Positions 1 to 8,707 are shown, numbered from the stretch's first letter. The stretch is DNA of 64,000 nt from Amycolatopsis jiangsuensis (GCF_014204865.1 NZ_JACHMG010000001.1:2480001-2544000); one strand, 5' to 3'. Notes: a model not told the origin generated them from the letters alone. Made by a program: numbers and translations.

Positions 1-1223
1 TCCGCGCTGCCCGCTCCGATGTGCACACCGTCCTCAGTGGACAGCCGGCGGACGCCGCCGCCCTCGGTCCGGTAGACGTGCACCTGGGTCGGGTCGGATT
101 CCGAGGCGGTGAAAAGGATCTCGTCGCCCACGTGGAGCACCGCACGCAGCTGCGTGCCCGGCGGCGTCACCGGCTTGCCGTTGACGACGAGCCGGTGGTC
201 GCCGTCCGCGGCGCTCTCCACGACCAGCTTTCCGTCCGTGGTCCACGCGGGCACGCCCTGGACGATCTCCACCCACTGTTCGTCGGTTTCGGTGTGCACC
301 TCGCGCACCGAGCCGTCGGCCGGGTCCACCGCCAGCACCGTCAGCTTCTTCTGGTCCCGTGGCTGCACCGCCAGCAGCGGAGGGCCGCCGGCCGACCAGT
401 GCACGGTGACGAGGTACTCCCAGCCGCGGTGTTCTCCCTCCGGGCGGGCCACCGCGACCCGGCTGCCGTCGAGACCGAGCACGGCGAGCGACACCTCGGC
501 GTTCGGCGAGCCCGCCGACGGGTAGGCCACCACGTTCGCCGGCTGCTGCGGGTTCGCCGGGTCCCCGATCGTCCAGCGGGGCACCGGCCCGCGGTCGGAC
601 CGCTCGACGAGCAGGCTCCGCCCGTCCGGCGACCACCAGTACCCCCGCGTGCGGTCCATCTCCTCGGCGGCGATGAACTCGGCGAGCCCCCACGCGACAT
701 CGTCGCCGCTTTCCTCGACCAGCGCCCGGTCCTCGCCGGTCGCCAGCTCGATCACCCGCAGGCGCCGGTCGCGCACGTACGCGACGTGCGTGCCGGACGG
801 GTTCGGCCGCGGGTCGACGACGGAGCCGTCCACGAGCATCCGGGTGGCGCCGGTGCCCGGGTCGAGGGTGTAGAGCTTGCCCGACAACGTGAAGGTGACG
901 ACGGTGAACGCGTCGTCCACGTCGAAGGCGACCACCCCACCGCCGGTTTCCCTGGCCCGCTCGCGCCGCGCCCGCTCCTCCGGCGGCAGGTCCTCGTCGC
1001 CGGGCAGCAGCTCGGCCGCGTCGACCAGCATCGTCTCCTGGCCGCTGTCGAGTTCGAGCGACCACAGACTGTGCCGCGGATCAGTGCCCGAAGCACTGCG
1101 CAGGAACAGCACCCGGGAGCCGTCCGGAGCGACCCGGAACTGCTTGGGCGCACCGAGGGTGAAGCGCTGGGTACGGGCCTGGCGGCGGAGGAAGGGAACG
1201 TCATCAAGAGCGGAATCGGTCAC
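1..1223 (-). CDS. S9-family peptidase, beta-propeller part (3' end beyond window)
   Basis: The frame opens with GTG at 1221-1223 (VTDSALDDVPFLRRQARTQ) and runs without a stop to the window edge, about 407 codons. The visible part looks like the N-terminal beta-propeller of prolyl oligopeptidase/dipeptidyl peptidase IV-like enzymes: repeated blades of the type 'RVAPDGSRVLFLRS' and 'HSLWSLELDSG'. The Ser-Asp-His catalytic domain would lie to the left of position 1 and is not seen. In this family the propeller filters peptides reaching the hydrolase domain. The start follows the end of the PPK2-like gene by about 20 bases on the same strand, so the two could be cotranscribed. The GTG start was chosen because no ATG lies near the beginning of the conserved region. 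Confidence 0.75.
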   Translation of the reverse strand, partial: MTDSALDDVPFLRRQARTQRFTLGAPKQFRVAPDGSRVLFLRSASGTDPRHSLWSLELDSGQETMLVDAAELLPGDEDLPPEERARRERARETGGGVVAFDVDDAFTVVTFTLSGKLYTLDPGTGATRMLVDGSVVDPRPNPSGTHVAYVRDRRLRVIELATGEDRALVEESGDDVAWGLAEFIAAEEMDRTRGYWWSPDGRSLLVERSDRGPVPRWTIGDPANPQQPANVVAYPSAGSPNAEVSLAVLGLDGSRVAVARPEGEHRGWEYLVTVHWSAGGPPLLAVQPRDQKKLTVLAVDPADGSVREVHTETDEQWVEIVQGVPAWTTDGKLVVESAADGDHRLVVNGKPVTPPGTQLRAVLHVGDEILFTASESDPTQVHVYRTEGGGVRRLSTEDGVHIGAGSA

Positions 1224-1244
1224 GGCTGGCACTCTTTCAGACGA

Positions 1245-2093
1245 TCAGCGGCTCGCGCCAACACTCCTCAACGCTGCGCGCTGTTCGGCGACGTCATAGG
1301 CGGGTTCGGGAAACCGCGGGTCCATCTCGGCGAGCGTCTCGGCGAGCAGTTCGGCGACGGCCCAGTTCCGGTACCACTTGCGGTCGGCGGGCACGACGTA
1401 CCACGGCGCGTGCGCTGTCGACGTCCGCTTCAGCAGATCGGCGTACGCCTGCTCGTAGGCCGGTCACTGCCGCCGCGCCGCCACGTCGGACGGGTCGAAC
1501 TTCCAGCGTTTCTCCGGCCGGTCCAGCCGTGCGGTCAGCCGCCGCAGCTGCTCCTGCGAGGAGATGTGCAGGAACACCTTCACGAGCTCGGTGCCGTTCG
1601 CGGTCAGCTCACGCTCGAAGGCGTTGATCTCGGTGTAGCGGCGGCGCCGTCCGGCCGCACTCAGCTGCCCGGACACCCGCGGCACCAGGATGTCCTCGTA
1701 GTGCGAGCGGTCGAACACCCCGAGATGACCCGGTGTCGGCAGCCGTCGGCGGATCCGCCACAGGAAGTCGTGCCGGAGTTCCGCGGGGGTGGGCTTCTTG
1801 AACCCGGTGTACTGCACGCCCATCGGGTTGACCAGGCCGAGCACGTGCCCGACGGTGCCGCCCTTGCCGGAGGTGTCCATGCCCTGCAGCACGAGCAGCA
1901 CGCTGCGCCGCCCACCCCCGGAACCCTCCGCGTACAGCGCTTCCTGCAGCGCGGCAAGGCGTTCCCCGGCGGACGCGAGCCGCTTCGTGCCCTTGTCCTT
2001 CTTGTCCGGACCCACCGGCGAAGAACCCGGGTCCGGCAGTTCGTCCCCCGCACGGAGTGCCTCGCGTACCCGGTTCCCGTTCTTCTTCGCCAT
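1245..2093 (-). pseudogene. PPK2-family polyphosphate kinase, interrupted by in-frame TGA
   Basis: From ATG 2093 (MAKKNGNRV) the frame encodes a PPK2-type polyphosphate:nucleotide phosphotransferase: Walker A GMDTSGKGG at residues 71-79, and the Walker B/lid segment VFDRSHYEDIL. Codon 210 (1464-1466) is TGA, directly after FDPSDVAARRQ. The same frame then continues for 72 codons with typical PPK2 C-terminal sequence (PAYEQAYADLLKRTSTAHAP, KWYRNWAVAELL) to a TGA at 1245-1247. A tryptophan (TGG) is expected at the stop in this family, so one G-to-A change separates this from an intact 282-residue enzyme. The truncated product would lack the C-terminal helices. Alternatives are a sequence error or stop-codon readthrough. 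Confidence 0.85.
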
Positions 2094-2221
2094 GCCGGGA
2101 CGATAACCGCCGGCGGAGTGTGCAGCGAATCGCCGGAATTCTCGCCGACTGCGCAACGAACAACGATCCCAAGCAACGTTTCCCGGCTGATCTGGCCGCT
2201 CACGGGATCTAGCCTGAACGT

Positions 2222-3451
2222 ATGACGACGTTCGCCGGTACCGGCCTTCCCGCTTCCACCGACGGCTACCTCGCGCTCGACGACCACTGGAGCGCGCACA
2301 ACTACCACCCGCTGCCGGTCGTCATCGCGCAGGCACAGGGCGCCACGGTCACCGACGTCGACGGCAAGTCCTACCTCGACTTCCTGGCCGGCTACTCGGC
2401 ACTGAACTTCGGCCACCGCCATCCGGACCTGATCGCCGCCGCGGTGGAGCAGCTGGGCCGGGTCACGCTCACCTCGCGCGCGTTCCACCACGACCAGTTC
2501 GGCCTGTTCTGCCGCGAGCTGGCCGAGCTGACCGGCACCGAGATGGTGCTGCCGATGAACTCCGGCGCCGAGGCGGTGGAGTCCGCGGTGAAGCTGGCGC
2601 GCAAGTGGGCGCACCGGGTCAAGGGCGTTCCGGACGGCACCGCGGAGATCGTGGTCGCGGGGTCGAACTTCCACGGCCGGACCACCACCATCGTCTCCTT
2701 CTCCACCGACGAGACCGCGCGCGCCGACTTCGGGCCGTTCACCCCGGGGTTCGTCACGGTGCCCTACGGCGACGCGGGAGCACTGCGGGCCGCCATCACG
2801 CCGCGCACCGCGGCCGTGCTGCTCGAGCCGATCCAGGGCGAGGCGGGCGTGATCGTGCCGCCGGCCGGCTACTTCGCCGAGGTGCGCCGGGTGTGTGACG
2901 ACCAGGGCGTGCTGCTGATCGCCGACGAGATCCAGTCCGGGCTGGGCCGCACCGGCACCGTGCTGGCGCTGGACCACGAAGGCGTGCGCGCGGACGTCTA
3001 CACGCTCGGCAAGGCCCTCGGCGGAGGTATCCTGCCGGTGTCCGCGGTGGTCGGCAGCCGCGAGGTGCTGGGCCTGCTGAAGCCGGGCGAACACGGGTCG
3101 ACCTTCGGCGGCAACCCGCTGGCGTGCGCGGTCGGCCGGGCCGTGCTCCGGCTGCTGCGCACCGGCGAGTTCCAGCAGCGGTCCACCGAACTCGGGGCAC
3201 ACCTGCACGAACGCCTGCGCGCGATGATCGGCAGCGGCCTGTCCGAGGTCCGGGGCCGCGGCCTGTGGGCAGGTATCGACCTCGCGCCGGGCGGGCCGTC
3301 CGGCCGCGCCGCGTCCGAGGCGCTGGCCGGGATGGGCGTGCTGTGCAAGGAAACCCACGACCACACGCTGCGGATCGCACCGCCGCTGGTGATCACCCGG
3401 GCCGAGCTGGACCGCGGCCTCGACGCCATCGCGCGCGTCATCCAGTCCTGA
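2222..3451 (+). CDS. rocD: ornithine aminotransferase (class III PLP)
   Basis: A 409-residue class III aminotransferase. It should move the delta-amino group of ornithine to 2-oxoglutarate, giving glutamate-5-semialdehyde. Visible marks are NSGAEAVESAVKLARKW (phosphate-binding loop), LLEPIQGEAGV, ADEIQSGLGRTG, and the PLP Schiff-base lysine K264 in TLGKALGGG. GEHGSTFGGNPLACAVG is typical of ornithine aminotransferases rather than GABA transaminases. It is divergent from the PPK2 gene, with 128 bases between starts. The product feeds the P5C pool that PruA (15078-16706) oxidises. Acetylornithine aminotransferase is the main alternative, but it would normally sit in an arg operon. Confidence 0.87.
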   Translation: MTTFAGTGLPASTDGYLALDDHWSAHNYHPLPVVIAQAQGATVTDVDGKSYLDFLAGYSALNFGHRHPDLIAAAVEQLGRVTLTSRAFHHDQFGLFCRELAELTGTEMVLPMNSGAEAVESAVKLARKWAHRVKGVPDGTAEIVVAGSNFHGRTTTIVSFSTDETARADFGPFTPGFVTVPYGDAGALRAAITPRTAAVLLEPIQGEAGVIVPPAGYFAEVRRVCDDQGVLLIADEIQSGLGRTGTVLALDHEGVRADVYTLGKALGGGILPVSAVVGSREVLGLLKPGEHGSTFGGNPLACAVGRAVLRLLRTGEFQQRSTELGAHLHERLRAMIGSGLSEVRGRGLWAGIDLAPGGPSGRAASEALAGMGVLCKETHDHTLRIAPPLVITRAELDRGLDAIARVIQS

Positions 3452-3503
3452 AGGGCTTCACCGACGACCGCGGCGGCGCCGTAAAGGCCGTAAAGTCGGG
3501 GGC

Positions 3504-4085
3504 GTGACCGCCAGGCGGGCGCTCGCCCTCGTCGCCGCACTCTTCGCGCTCGGCACGCTCGTGCTCGGCCTGCTGGTCGCGCAACGCGGGCCGGGCGCGC
3601 TGGACATGTGGGCCACCGAGGTGACCGGCAGGCTGAGTGAAACGCTGCTCGACGTCCTTCTGCTGCCCACCGAGCCGTACGTGCTGGTCCCCGCCATCGC
3701 GCTGATCGCCGGAAGCTGCCTGTACCTGCGCCGGCGCGGGGACGCGCTGCTCGCCGTGGCCGGGCCGGTGCTCGCCGTGTCGCTCAACACGTGGGTACTC
3801 AAACCGCTGTTCGGCCGCTGGAAGGACGGTGGGCTCGCGTATCCGAGCGGCCACACCGTCAGCCTGGTCAGTGTGCTCGTGCTGCTGGTGCTGCTCGCCC
3901 GGCCGAAGGTGGGCGCCGCGCTGGCGGCGGTGGTGCTGCTGGGCTGCGCGACGGTCGGCTTGGTCGGCGCCGGCTACCACTACCTCACCGATGTGGCGGG
4001 CGGGGGCTGCTTCGCGACGTTCGTGGTCACCGGGATGGGGGCGGTTCGGACACCGCGTCCCGTGCCAACGCCGTCAACCGGCTGA
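3504..4085 (+). CDS. PAP2-family membrane phosphatase
   Basis: A 193-residue multi-span membrane protein starting at GTG 3504. It carries the PAP2/undecaprenyl-pyrophosphatase-type motifs in order: a lysine-containing first motif near KPLFGRWK, PSGHT (second motif, catalytic His), and GAGYHYLTDVAGG (third motif with His and Asp). Several hydrophobic segments, beginning with residues 6-27, place it in the cytoplasmic membrane. The family removes phosphate from lipid phosphates; the substrate here cannot be read. The third motif lacks the usual preceding arginine (SR becomes GAG), so activity is less certain. Its 3' end overlaps the convergent zapE gene by 59 bases. Confidence 0.8.
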   Translation: MTARRALALVAALFALGTLVLGLLVAQRGPGALDMWATEVTGRLSETLLDVLLLPTEPYVLVPAIALIAGSCLYLRRRGDALLAVAGPVLAVSLNTWVLKPLFGRWKDGGLAYPSGHTVSLVSVLVLLVLLARPKVGAALAAVVLLGCATVGLVGAGYHYLTDVAGGGCFATFVVTGMGAVRTPRPVPTPSTG

Positions 4086-5070
4086 CCGCGCGGAGGTACT
4101 TCTTGCGGTAGCCGCCGTTCACCATCTCCTCGCCGAACAGCTCGGGCAGCGGCACGCCGGACACCACGACCGGGATGGCGCGGTCGTACAGCCGGTCGGC
4201 GAACGCGACCAGCCGCAGCCCCACTGTCTGGTCCGGCGCCGGCCGCACGTGCGCCAGGTGCACGCGGCGCACGCCGTCCAGCAGCTTCCCGTAGCGCGAC
4301 GGGTGCAGCCGTGCCAGGTGGTCGGCCAGCGCGCCGAATTCGTCCACAGTGGATCCTTCGTGCGCGGCCGCGGAAGCCGCCAGCTCCTCGTCGCTCACCG
4401 GCGGCGGGGCGTCGGGCAGGCCGCGGTGACGGTAGTCCGGGCCGTCCACGCGGACCACCGAGAACCGCCGGGACAGCGCCTGGATCTCGCGCAGGAAGTC
4501 CTCCGCGGCGAACCGGCCCTCACCGAGCTTGTCCGGCAGCGTGTTCGACGTCGCGGCCACGTGCACGCCGGCGTCGGTCAGCTCCTGCAGCAGCCGGCTG
4601 ACCAGCGTGGTGTCGCCGGGGTCGTCCAGCTCGAACTCGTCGATCGCCAGCAGCCGGTGTTCGGAAAGCCGCCGCACCGCCTCGCCGAAACCCAGCGCGC
4701 CGACCAGGTGGGTCAGCTCCACGAAGGTGCCGTACGCCTTGGGCCCTGGCGCCTCGTGCCAAGTCGAGGCGAGCAGGTGGGTCTTGCCGACCCCGAACCC
4801 GCCGTCGAGGTAGAGCCCCATCGGCCCGGACGGCGCGGGCGCACCGCCGCCGAACAGCGACCGCAGCCGGGATTTCTTCGCCGGGCCTGCGCCGATCCGC
4901 GCGGCGAACGCCGAACACGCCGCCACCGCGGCGGCCTGGCTGGGCTCGTCCGGATGGGGCAGGTAGGTCGCGAACCGGGCCTCGCCGAACCGCGGCGGCG
5001 GCACCAGGGAGGCGATCAGCTCGTCGGCCCCGAGCTCGGGAAACCGGTCGGTCAGGGCAGCTGCGGGCAT
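4027..5070 (-). CDS. zapE: cell division ATPase ZapE (AFG1-like)
   Basis: 347 residues from ATG 5070 (MPAAALTDRFPELGADELI). It is an AFG1/ZapE P-loop ATPase: Walker A GGFGVGKTHLLAS, Walker B LLAIDEFELDDPGD, sensor region VAATSNTLPDKLGEGRF. ZapE in proteobacteria binds the Z-ring and destabilises FtsZ in an ATP-dependent way; the actinobacterial role is less studied. An upstream in-frame ATG at 5166 would add a low-complexity Arg/Gly-rich leader and is not preferred. The 3' end lies over the convergent PAP2 gene end. Confidence 0.86.
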   Translation of the reverse strand: MPAAALTDRFPELGADELIASLVPPPRFGEARFATYLPHPDEPSQAAAVAACSAFAARIGAGPAKKSRLRSLFGGGAPAPSGPMGLYLDGGFGVGKTHLLASTWHEAPGPKAYGTFVELTHLVGALGFGEAVRRLSEHRLLAIDEFELDDPGDTTLVSRLLQELTDAGVHVAATSNTLPDKLGEGRFAAEDFLREIQALSRRFSVVRVDGPDYRHRGLPDAPPPVSDEELAASAAAHEGSTVDEFGALADHLARLHPSRYGKLLDGVRRVHLAHVRPAPDQTVGLRLVAFADRLYDRAIPVVVSGVPLPELFGEEMVNGGYRKKYLRAVSRLTALARDAVSEPPPSR

Positions 5071-5172
5071 GGTCGCAGAGCCTAGCCCCGGCGGGCCGCG
5101 GCGCCGCCGGGCACCGCGTCGCGGCCGGACTGGCATATCCCCCGGTCGAGGCCGCCACGCGACCATGCTGGG

Positions 5173-5934
5173 ATGGCAGCCGTGCGGAGCGTGTGGCCAC
5201 CATCACCGGGCGGGGACGGGGAAAACCCCGAACTGTCCGACGCGGACCTGGAGCGGATCTACGGCTATCCGGACGGCCGCGCGCAGCCGTTCGTCCAAGT
5301 GAACTTCGTGACCTCGGCGGACGGCGCGGTGGCCGTGGACGAGCTGTCCGCCGGACTGTCGAGCCCACCGGACCGGCGGGTGTTCCTGCTCGCCCGCGAC
5401 CTCGCCGACGTGGTACTGGTCGGCGCCGGTACGGCGATCGCGGAGAACTACCGCGGCGCCAGGACGAACCCGGCGCGCACCGCCCGCAGGGAACGCCTCG
5501 GCCGCGCCCCGGTGCCGCCGATCGCGGTGGTCACCCGCAGCGGCAGGCTCGACCCGGCCGCGCCGTTGTTCACCGACACCCGCGTGCCGCCGATCGTGAT
5601 CACCACCGCCCTTGCGGACACCACGGCCCTGGCCGGCGCCGAAGTACTCGTCGCCGGTGACGAAGACGTGGATCTCGCGCAGGCGCTGGCCCTGCTCGCC
5701 GAACGCGGCCTGCGGCGCGTCGACTGCGAAGGCGGGCCACGGCTGTTCGGCGCGCTCGCCGCCGCCGGGCTCGTCGACCAGCTGTGCCTGACCGTCGCGC
5801 CGGTACTCACCGGAGGGGGTGCGGGACGCATCGCGACCGGGCCGCCGGTGGTTCCGCCGCAGCGGCTGGAACTCGCCTCGATCCTCGTCGAGGACGGGTA
5901 CACGCTGCTGCGCTACCGCCGGGGCGACGGTTGA
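5173..5934 (+). CDS. pyrimidine reductase family protein (RibD C-terminal domain)
   Basis: 253 residues resembling the RibD reductase domain: FVQVNFVTSADGAVA at the NADPH/substrate pocket, DVVLVGAGTAIAENYRGAR, and a late VDCEGGPRLFGALAAAGLVDQLCLTVAPVL segment. The family reduces the ribose of 5-amino-6-ribosylaminouracil phosphate in riboflavin synthesis, but stand-alone actinobacterial copies are often of unknown substrate. No deaminase domain is present. Its stop overlaps the sigma-factor start (TGATG at 5932-5936), so the two are translationally coupled and this gene heads the Asp23 operon. No other riboflavin gene is nearby. Confidence 0.82.
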   Translation: MAAVRSVWPPSPGGDGENPELSDADLERIYGYPDGRAQPFVQVNFVTSADGAVAVDELSAGLSSPPDRRVFLLARDLADVVLVGAGTAIAENYRGARTNPARTARRERLGRAPVPPIAVVTRSGRLDPAAPLFTDTRVPPIVITTALADTTALAGAEVLVAGDEDVDLAQALALLAERGLRRVDCEGGPRLFGALAAAGLVDQLCLTVAPVLTGGGAGRIATGPPVVPPQRLELASILVEDGYTLLRYRRGDG

Positions 5935-6482
5935 TGACCAGCGCCGAAACGGCACTCGCCGACCGCAAACTCGTCGAGGACGCCGCCGCGGGCGACCACG
6001 CCGCGTTCGACACGCTGGTCCGGCGGCACACGCCGATGATGTACCGGGTCGCGCTGCGGATCACCGCGAGCCCGCCCGAGGCGGAAGACGTCGTGCAGGA
6101 GGCCTGGCTGTCCGCCTGGCGTTCGCTGCCCTCGTTCCGCCAGGAGTCCCGGGTGTCCACGTGGCTCTACCGGGTGGTCACCAACGGTGCGCTCGCCCAG
6201 CTTCGCCGCCGGCCGCCGACCGTGCCGCTGCACGAGGCGGCCGGCCAGGTCACCGGCACCACGCCGGAGCACCGGGTGGTGGATGCCGAGCAGGTGGACG
6301 CGGTACTGCGCGCCATCGCCCGGCTGGAGGTGTCCCAGCGGGTCCCCCTCGTCCTGCGTGAGCTCGAGGGGCTGAGCTACGAGGAGGTGGCGGACATCCT
6401 CGAGGTCGGGGTCCCGGCCTTGCGTTCCCGGCTGCGCAGGGCCAGGGTGGCGCTTCTCGGCCAGTTGAGGGAGCGGCCATGA
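5934..6482 (+). CDS. ECF-type RNA polymerase sigma factor
   Basis: 182 residues with both sigma-70 domains of the ECF group: region 2 (FDTLVRRHTPMMYRVALRI, then EAEDVVQEAWLSAWRSLPSF and STWLYRVVTN) and region 4 (LEVSQRVPLVLRELEGLSYE followed by EVADILEVGVPALRSRLRRAR). There is no anti-sigma factor with a recognisable zinc-binding HxxxCxxC motif next to it. The following gene begins inside its stop codon (ATGA, 6479-6482) and is an Asp23-like protein. That coupling suggests the sigma factor directs, or is controlled together with, the downstream envelope-stress cluster. Confidence 0.88.
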   Translation: MTSAETALADRKLVEDAAAGDHAAFDTLVRRHTPMMYRVALRITASPPEAEDVVQEAWLSAWRSLPSFRQESRVSTWLYRVVTNGALAQLRRRPPTVPLHEAAGQVTGTTPEHRVVDAEQVDAVLRAIARLEVSQRVPLVLRELEGLSYEEVADILEVGVPALRSRLRRARVALLGQLRERP

Positions 6483-6895
6483 CGGACCCGGAACACGATC
6501 CGCGCTGGGCGGCGGTACGGGCCGCCGGACGCCGCAGGGTGCCCACTCCTCCCGGGCTCGTCGAACGCGTGCTGAGCTCGATCGAGAACGCGCGGTCCGC
6601 CGAACCCCTGCGGCTGCCCTTCGACGGAGGGTCGCTCTCGCTGTCCGAATCCGCGTTTCTGCTGCTCGCCCGCACCGTCGCGGACGCGGAGGCGGCTGCC
6701 ATGCCCGGGCTGTGGGTCTCGGCGGTGGCGCTGGCCGAGGGACGGCTGCAGGTGCTGGCCACGGTCCGCTACGGCGTGGCCGCCACCGAAGCGGCGGACG
6801 CCCTGCGGGAGCGGATCACCGCGGAACTGGACCGGCAGCTGGGCGCCCGGCCGCCGGTGGCCGACGTGCACGTGGTCGACGTGCATCCCGGCTGA
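6479..6895 (+). CDS. small Asp23/Gls24-type protein coupled to the sigma factor
   Basis: 138 residues, mostly soluble, with no membrane span. It resembles a divergent Asp23/Gls24 domain: PGLWVSAVALAEGRLQVLATVRYGV followed by ADALRERITAELDRQLGARPPVADVHVVDVHP, the helix-strand pattern seen in the recognisable family members downstream. The start lies in the stop codon of the sigma-factor gene, a position often held by an anti-sigma factor. It lacks the zinc anti-sigma signature, but a role in restraining the sigma factor is possible and untested. Confidence 0.6.
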   Translation: MTDPEHDPRWAAVRAAGRRRVPTPPGLVERVLSSIENARSAEPLRLPFDGGSLSLSESAFLLLARTVADAEAAAMPGLWVSAVALAEGRLQVLATVRYGVAATEAADALRERITAELDRQLGARPPVADVHVVDVHPG

Positions 6896-7034
6896 CCCCA
6901 CACGTTAACCCTTTCGGGTGAGCTCGCGTGACCTTTCGCCCGGTCGGGACATCGTAGGAACGGGTACGTCCGCAGCGCCGGAGGCGTGGCCCGGCGACAC
7001 TGGAACCCCGCAGGCACACGAGGGAGCGACGACC

Positions 7035-7496
7035 ATGGCCCAGCCGACCCCGCATCCGCCCGATCGCCCGCGCAGCGGGTCCACCGGGCCGCTGGGCGAC
7101 AAGGATGCGGCGGGCGCGGCGGGCCGCACCACGATCTCGCCGCTCGTCGTGCAGAAGGTGGCCGGGCTGGCCGCCCGCGAAGTCGCCGGCGTGCACGCCC
7201 TCGGCGGCGGTGTGTCCCGGGCGTTCGGCGCGCTGCGGGAACGGGTCCCCGGTTCGGGCACCACCTCCACCGCCGGGGTCTCGGTCGAGGTCGGCGAGAA
7301 GCAGACGGCGATCGACCTGGACCTCGTGGTCGAATACGGGGCGCGGATCGCGGACCTCGCACGCGCCGTACGCCGTAACGTGATCACCGCGGTAGAGGAG
7401 ATCACCTCGCTCGAAGTGATCGAGGTGAACCTCGCGGTGAACGACGTCCACCTGCCCGGAGAGGACGACGAGCCGGACTCCGCCAGGGTGGAATGA
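7035..7496 (+). CDS. Asp23/Gls24 family envelope stress response protein
   Basis: 153 residues from ATG 7035, preceded by a strong GAGGGAG ribosome site at 7020-7026. The Asp23 core is clear: TTISPLVVQKVAGLAAREVAGVHALGG, then GVSVEVGEKQTAIDLDLVVEYG and NVITAVEEITSLEVIEVNLAVNDVHL. In Staphylococcus Asp23 is a very abundant membrane-associated protein anchored by AmaP; an AmaP-like gene lies 1.7 kb downstream in the same operon. An upstream GTG at 6918 in frame would extend it through untypical sequence and lacks a comparable ribosome site. Confidence 0.86.
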   Translation: MAQPTPHPPDRPRSGSTGPLGDKDAAGAAGRTTISPLVVQKVAGLAAREVAGVHALGGGVSRAFGALRERVPGSGTTSTAGVSVEVGEKQTAIDLDLVVEYGARIADLARAVRRNVITAVEEITSLEVIEVNLAVNDVHLPGEDDEPDSARVE

Positions 7497-7549
7497 GCCA
7501 GCACTCCCGACGCCAGCATCCCCGACACCAGTACACGGAAGGACACACG

Positions 7550-7726
7550 TTGAACGCAACGCAGACCGGGATCCTCGCCGGGCTGATTCTCGGCCTCGCC
7601 GCCACCCAGGGGTTCACCGCGTTCCTGGTGACGCTCGCGGTCGGCATCATCGGGCTCGTGGTCGGCCGGGTCCTCGACGGCGAACTGGACCTCGGGGACA
7701 TGTTCGGCAAGGGCCGCGACAAGTGA
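7550..7726 (+). CDS. small membrane peptide, DUF2273-like
   Basis: 58 residues from TTG 7550, with GGAAGGA (7537-7543) upstream as ribosome site. Two hydrophobic stretches (TGILAGLILGLAATQGFTAF and the following LVTLAVGIIGLVVGRVL) are joined by a very short turn. An acidic tail DGELDLGDMFGKGRDK follows. Size, topology and position between two Asp23 genes match the DUF2273-type peptides found beside Asp23/AmaP in Gram-positive bacteria. An upstream ATG at 7493 would add a hydrophilic His/Arg-rich leader that does not fit the family. The stop overlaps the next start (GTGA at 7723-7726). Confidence 0.7.
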   Translation: MNATQTGILAGLILGLAATQGFTAFLVTLAVGIIGLVVGRVLDGELDLGDMFGKGRDK

Positions 7727-8109
7727 GCCCGGTGGCGCAGGTCGACCGGCCCCGCAGTGACCTGGCCGAACCGGCCGAGCGTGGTTCGCTGAGCATCGCG
7801 CACGCCGTGGTGCGCAAGGTCGCCCAGCACGCCGCGGACCAGGTGCCCGGCATCGTGGCGAGTGAACGCCGCGTCGCCGGGGTCCACACCGGACAGACGG
7901 GCGCCACCGCGAAGGTGGCCGGTTCGGACAACGACGTCGACCTCGCGCTGGACCTCGCGCTGCGATACCCGGCGCCGGTGCGGACGGTGACCGGCGACGT
8001 GCGGGCGAAGGTCGTCGAGGAGGTCGAGCGGCTCACCTCCTACCACGTGCGCACGCTGGCGGTGACGGTGTCCGCGCTGCTCCCGGACGTCGCGCCGAGG
8101 GTGCAGTGA
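7723..8109 (+). CDS. second Asp23/Gls24 family protein
   Basis: 128 residues starting at GTG 7723 inside the preceding stop. Asp23 features: SLSIAHAVVRKVAQHAADQVPGIVASE, DVDLALDLALRYPAP, VRAKVVEEVERLTSYHVRTLAVTVSALLP. It is shorter than the copy at 7035-7496 and shares the same order of helices and strands. Having two or three Asp23 paralogues in one operon suggests a hetero-oligomeric sheet at the membrane. Its stop overlaps the DUF6286 start. Confidence 0.85.
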   Translation: MSPVAQVDRPRSDLAEPAERGSLSIAHAVVRKVAQHAADQVPGIVASERRVAGVHTGQTGATAKVAGSDNDVDLALDLALRYPAPVRTVTGDVRAKVVEEVERLTSYHVRTLAVTVSALLPDVAPRVQ

Positions 8110-8645
8110 TGCGGGTTTTCGTCCGGCTGCTGTCCACTGTTCTCGCTCTGGCAGTGGCCGCCGGCGGTGCGCTGCTCGCGCTCGAGGTCGGCTGGCGCTG
8201 GTGGCAACCCGGCCGCGGTCCGCTGCTGGTGCCGTGGCCGCTGTGGCGGACCGAGCTGTCCACACTGGACTGGACGAGTACCGCGGTACGGATCACCGCC
8301 GGAATCGCGGTGGTCGCCGGAATCGTGGTGATGCTGCTGGCGTTCGGCGCGGGCGACCGGAAGGTGCGGCTGACCGAACCGGCCGAAGGCGTCAGCGTGA
8401 GCACGTCACCGCGAGCGCTCGCGCGGATGGTCGGGCTCGCGGTGCGCGCGCAGGACAACGTGCGCGGCGCGTCCGTCACGGCCAGCGCCCGTCGCGTGCG
8501 GGTGCGCGCGACGAGCCGGATGGAGAACGAGGAACAGCTGCGGCCGCGGCTGCTGGAAACGGTCGCGGCCGTGCTGGACGACCTTCCGCTGGCCCGCCGG
8601 CCGAAGGTGACCGTGGTCGTCGATTCACCGAAGGACCGTCGATGA
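8109..8645 (+). CDS. DUF6286 domain membrane protein
   Basis: 178 residues from ATG 8109 (a GTG at 8106 overlapping the previous stop is equally possible). The N-terminal half has two membrane segments (VRLLSTVLALAVAAGGALLAL and VRITAGIAVVAGIVVMLLAF) separated by a Trp-rich extracytoplasmic loop. The C-terminal half is a soluble domain with an Asp23-like helix-strand layout (ARMVGLAVRAQDNVRGASVTA, VTVVVDS). This is the usual product of the DUF6286 gene in actinobacterial Asp23 clusters; its function is not established. Confidence 0.8.
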   Translation: MRVFVRLLSTVLALAVAAGGALLALEVGWRWWQPGRGPLLVPWPLWRTELSTLDWTSTAVRITAGIAVVAGIVVMLLAFGAGDRKVRLTEPAEGVSVSTSPRALARMVGLAVRAQDNVRGASVTASARRVRVRATSRMENEEQLRPRLLETVAAVLDDLPLARRPKVTVVVDSPKDRR

Positions 8646-8707
8646 ACAAGCATGCGAGGCAATTGTCCCGCTCCGCCGCGCCGGACGCCCGCGAGGTGCG
8701 CCAGTGA
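8642..8707 (+). CDS. 21-codon ORF coupled at both ends, possible leader or microprotein
   Basis: ATG at 8642-8644 overlaps the DUF6286 stop (ATGA). The 21-residue frame (MNKHARQLSRSAAPDAREVRQ) ends in a TGA at 8705-8707 that overlaps the GTG start of the next gene. The product is short, basic and without hydrophobic segments. Without it, a 58-base gap would break the otherwise unbroken overlap chain from 7723 to 9306. It may simply carry ribosomes across the gap, or encode a microprotein. No homologue is recognised. Confidence 0.45.
   Translation: MNKHARQLSRSAAPDAREVRQ

Noticed and set aside
6957..6967. Stress-type promoter (GGAAC or GGGTAC) upstream of the Asp23 gene
   Set aside because: GGGTAC lacks a matching GTTT-type -35 at the right distance, and GGAAC lacks a matching -10, so no promoter class is supported.
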